Shown here: in pieces, positions 61,456-64,000 of the stretch
Layout of the letters: every line of letters begins with the position of its first letter
How positions within the stretch are numbered: position 1 is the first letter of the stretch
DNA from: Fomitopsis serialis
Taxonomy: Eukaryota > Basidiomycota > Agaricomycetes > Polyporales > Fomitopsidaceae
Direction: 5' to 3'
NCBI RefSeq assembly: GCF_022376445.1
Contig: NW_025954974.1
Span: 186,001-250,000, forward strand
Length of the DNA stretch: 64,000 bases
Translations under genes and position numbers: made by a program
The notes under the pieces: generated by a model
Seen by the model: the letters and a program-made list of their open reading frames with translations, nothing else
Told to the model about the DNA's origin: nothing
Databases searched by the model: none

Positions 61456-62303
61456 CAACTAGGGGATATCCGCCTCCTCGACAATTGCAATATCGGTTCG
61501 CTTTCCTCCTAGTCCTACTCAGGCTGAACCTCCTACAATTTGTGATGTGTACCCATCCTTCTATCAAATTCGGGTCTTGCTACGTCTCAGATCAGACTCG
61601 GTGCGGCCGCCGCTATCCTCAGTAAGTACGCGTGCAGACTGTACCGTACCGCTTCTCCGCGCCACTCAGCCGACAAGTATAATAGGCTAGTACGAAGACC
61701 TCACGCGGCAGCGCACGGATGCAAATTCGATTCGTGCTGGCAATCACGCAATCACCACCCAAAGCTTCCGTCTGGTAACCACCGGATCGTCTCAGCGCGG
61801 TGACCGATCGCTGCGGTCGTCCCGCGCAACTCCGGACTCTCCGGACAGCAGCAACGGTGAGTCGGTGAGTACGGTACTGCGTTAGAAGCAGGATCATATC
61901 GACTGGTGGCCGCCGCAGCGGCTGTGAGTGTGGAATGCCATTACAGTCGTGCTTCCCACCTCGCCGACGATAGGGCGACAAGGGCCAATGCTTTAGGAAG
62001 CAGCATAGGCGTCCTGCTAGGCGACGAACTGGAAAACGCTACATCCACTGGGCGGTTCGAACCGAGGTACGAACTTCACCCAGAAATACTCCTTACGCGA
62101 GACAAGCTCTACCATTGGTCTCCCGCCAGTCCTCACAGCGACGGAAGGGAATGACGCGCTAGCGAATTTCATCTGGGAGGTGTGTGGCGCGACGACAAAG
62201 ACAGGAAGAAATGCATCACAGATTGCAAGAGGTTCAGCCTGAGTGGGACTAGGAGGAAAGCGAACCGATATTGCAATTGTCGAGGAGGCGGATATCCCCC
62301 AGT
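61456..62303. repeat. Inverted-repeat pair with 90-base arms about 660 bases apart
   Basis: The left arm 61456-61547 matches the reverse complement of 62212-62303. The central 68 or so bases (from GGGATATCCGCC to CAGGCTGAACCTC) differ at about one position. The interval between arms has no supported gene. The structure could be a small non-autonomous inverted-repeat element or a local inverted duplication. I could not see a clear flanking target-site duplication. Confidence 0.8.
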
Positions 62304-63792
62304 TGAGATGAGGACGAATCGGCGGAGGAGCAGGACCTGACACCGCCCTCGCACCGCCTAAGTATCCATAACACTTGCACTGATAGACTGGCAACCGTCG
62401 CATGTACCAAAGAGGTAGTCCCGACTTGTGCGTTTGGTAGAAGACGACAGCGACACATCGATATCATGTCACATGTACCCCTCGCGGGTTCCCCTTCAAG
62501 TTCCTCGCGCTCTTTCTCTCCCTCGTAACAATGTGCATTGACCCATTGACACCACCCCTACTACTCTGAAGTTTCGGCCGACCACACGCGAGCGCAATAT
62601 TATACGCGCGTCAGATCCCTAATAAGTACACACGAATTTCACCCAGGTACCAACGTACCCCGTCACCCGCCATCTATTATTTACATCCGACCGTTGACCG
62701 TGACACCGCTTACCCACATTGCCGCGAAGGGCGCAAACGAGAGTAACTCTTTTTGGCCAACAGTGGAGACTAACGACTAACTTACGCGAAGGGCTCATGC
62801 GTACGGTTGCAATCGCCCAGAGGAAGCACTTGTCGTGCGAGTCCGGATTTCCCGGAGTGCCGCATCAGGACCTGGACAACAGTCAACAGTGGGCGATTCT
62901 AGTGACGCGCGGGCTCGTCCGGTGCTGTGGAAGGTAGATATCGATCTACGCGAAGACTGGGACGATCGAAGCCGGTTGGTTTCGAAGACCCATCTGGGCA
63001 ATCGGTGCTAGCAGCTCAGGTTGCGGACGACTGGTCTCTCGAGTCCGTGAGCTGCATGACCGCGGCGACGTGACGGAGGGCCTGCGCTGGCGAGTGCAGT
63101 GGACGCAACATGTGCGACGTGTGCCTGCGCCGGGGAGTCCCGTTGGGGGATGGTGGGCCGGGATTGGAAATGGCCGGCGCGTAAACGCGGCTGTTGGCGG
63201 ACGGAGCCATTCTGGGAGGCGCGGAACGCCGGGCGGGTAGCGAGGGGCGGGGGGCAACTGCCGGGTCGCTCATTGATCGCCAGGGCGGCGGCCCCGACTC
63301 GCCCTTCCATCCCAGCCTGAGCCCTCCCAATTCGCTCCCGCTGCGGCGCCGCGCCGCTCCTCCTTTTGTGTGGTGCCGCGAGCGTGAACTCTATCATGAC
63401 CTGGGCCAATGGCCGCCTGCTCCCCGCGCGATCGCCCGCCCCCAATCTCGCTTCGCCTGCGCTCGATCGCGCCGGCCCTGTCTGCCTATGCTGGCCTATG
63501 CTCATAAGGGCCAGGGCCCGCTCCCCCTGCCTCCCCCGCAGACCTCGCCAGCCACCCACTTTCTCTTCCCGGTAAGTCTCCCCCGCGTCGCCTCCCAGTG
63601 AAGCGCCGCCGCACAGAGACCGGCCAGCCAGCGCACGGTTTCATTGACACATTGCGTGCCCCCTCGCCCCGTTCATGTCAGAGTCTCTCCGCGTTCGGAC
63701 TCGCTAACACCGATATAGCAGACTCCCGGATGCTTATGACCCGCAGGATATGAGGGTCTAAGCCGCGTACTCCCACTGCGCTCCCACCTCCT
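62304..63792. other. Non-coding, GC- and CT-rich toward the right end
   Basis: About 1.5 kb. From about 63250 to 63640 the sequence is C-rich and pyrimidine-rich, as in a promoter and 5' UTR of a highly expressed fungal gene. Open frames here reflect GC content. Confidence 0.45.
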
Positions 63793-64000
63793 ATGGACAT
63801 TCCGAGCATCACCTCAGAGACCATGGCCTCGCTCGTGCGACTCATAGACACCCTCGCAAGGGTAAACGACGATGTTTCAGCTTTAAGGTTTGTCTGGACA
63901 CTTCGCCCTCACCCCTACCCATGGCTCATACGTCCCTCCACAGCTTGCCTACGGTTTGTGGCTGCGGCTCCACTATTTCCATCCCAGGTCCATGACCGCT
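63793..64000 (+). CDS. 5' end of an unrecognised gene (partial)
   Basis: An ATG at 63793 after the CT-rich region opens a frame starting MDIPSITSETMASLVRL, probably helical. A GTTTGT donor at about 63889 and a CCACAG acceptor near 63943 suggest an intron. The following exon runs toward the window end, where a further donor near 63990 is possible. I do not recognise the protein from about 50 residues. Confidence 0.4.
   Translation, partial: MDIPSITSETMASLVRLIDTLARVNDDVSALRFVWTLRPHPYPWLIRPSTACLRFVAAAPLFPSQVHDR

Noticed and set aside
62041..62070. GGTTCGAACC-like box as part of a tRNA gene
   Set aside because: It resembles a B box but no A box or acceptor stem fits at the right distance.
63008..63601. 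Long frames on both strands near the right end
   Set aside because: They overlap each other in a C-rich promoter-like tract and have low-complexity composition. GC content explains the lack of stops.

Overview
The window reads as nuclear DNA of a filamentous basidiomycete, most likely an Agaricomycete such as a polypore. Nearly every recognisable gene is cut by short introns of about 50-60 bases with GT-AG ends. Gene families typical of mushroom-forming fungi recur: F-box/leucine-rich proteins, DUF6534 membrane proteins, a fasciclin GPI protein and UbiA paralogues. I saw no bacterial operon features, CRISPR array, rRNA or convincing tRNA. All exon models below were built by hand from splice-site consensus and reading-frame continuity, without RNA or database support.

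Layout. 1-1712: the 3' end of an unknown gene, then HEM3. 2009-4534: copy A of a 2.5 kb segment carrying an F-box gene, followed by a second F-box gene (4856-6390). 6391-9509: gene-poor, with a broken FAD-oxidoreductase. 9510-14783: a complete UBE2W-type E2 enzyme, a damaged kinesin and a copper-fist transcription factor. 16505-20784: a damaged ABC half-transporter and a DUF2235 hydrolase. 21548-29987: two conserved housekeeping genes, the GID1/RanBPM subunit of the CTLH E3 ligase and the splicing helicase PRP16. 30119-38885: an unrecognised gene, a UbiA prenyltransferase, a DUF6534 remnant and a long gene desert. 38886-48756: ALG1, a tandem pair of F-box paralogues sharing a 10-nt microexon, the proteasome assembly factor UMP1, and an O-fucosyltransferase-like protein. 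49201-51760: copy B of the first segment, in inverted orientation, about 45 kb from copy A. 52888-59985: MFAP1 with an unusual zinc-knuckle/RS tail, a PARP, and a fasciclin GPI protein. 59986-64000: mostly non-coding, with small repeats, ending in the first exon of a further gene.

Two themes stand out. First, conserved single-copy genes (haem synthesis, N-glycosylation, proteasome assembly, pre-mRNA splicing, ubiquitin, PARP) alternate with blocks of fast-evolving or decaying family genes, including five F-box genes. Second, about a dozen otherwise well-conserved coding regions are each interrupted by the loss of exactly one base, often in a homopolymer. This includes genes expected to be essential (PRP16, MFAP1). 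Residual assembly deletions therefore have to be excluded before most of these are called pseudogenes.
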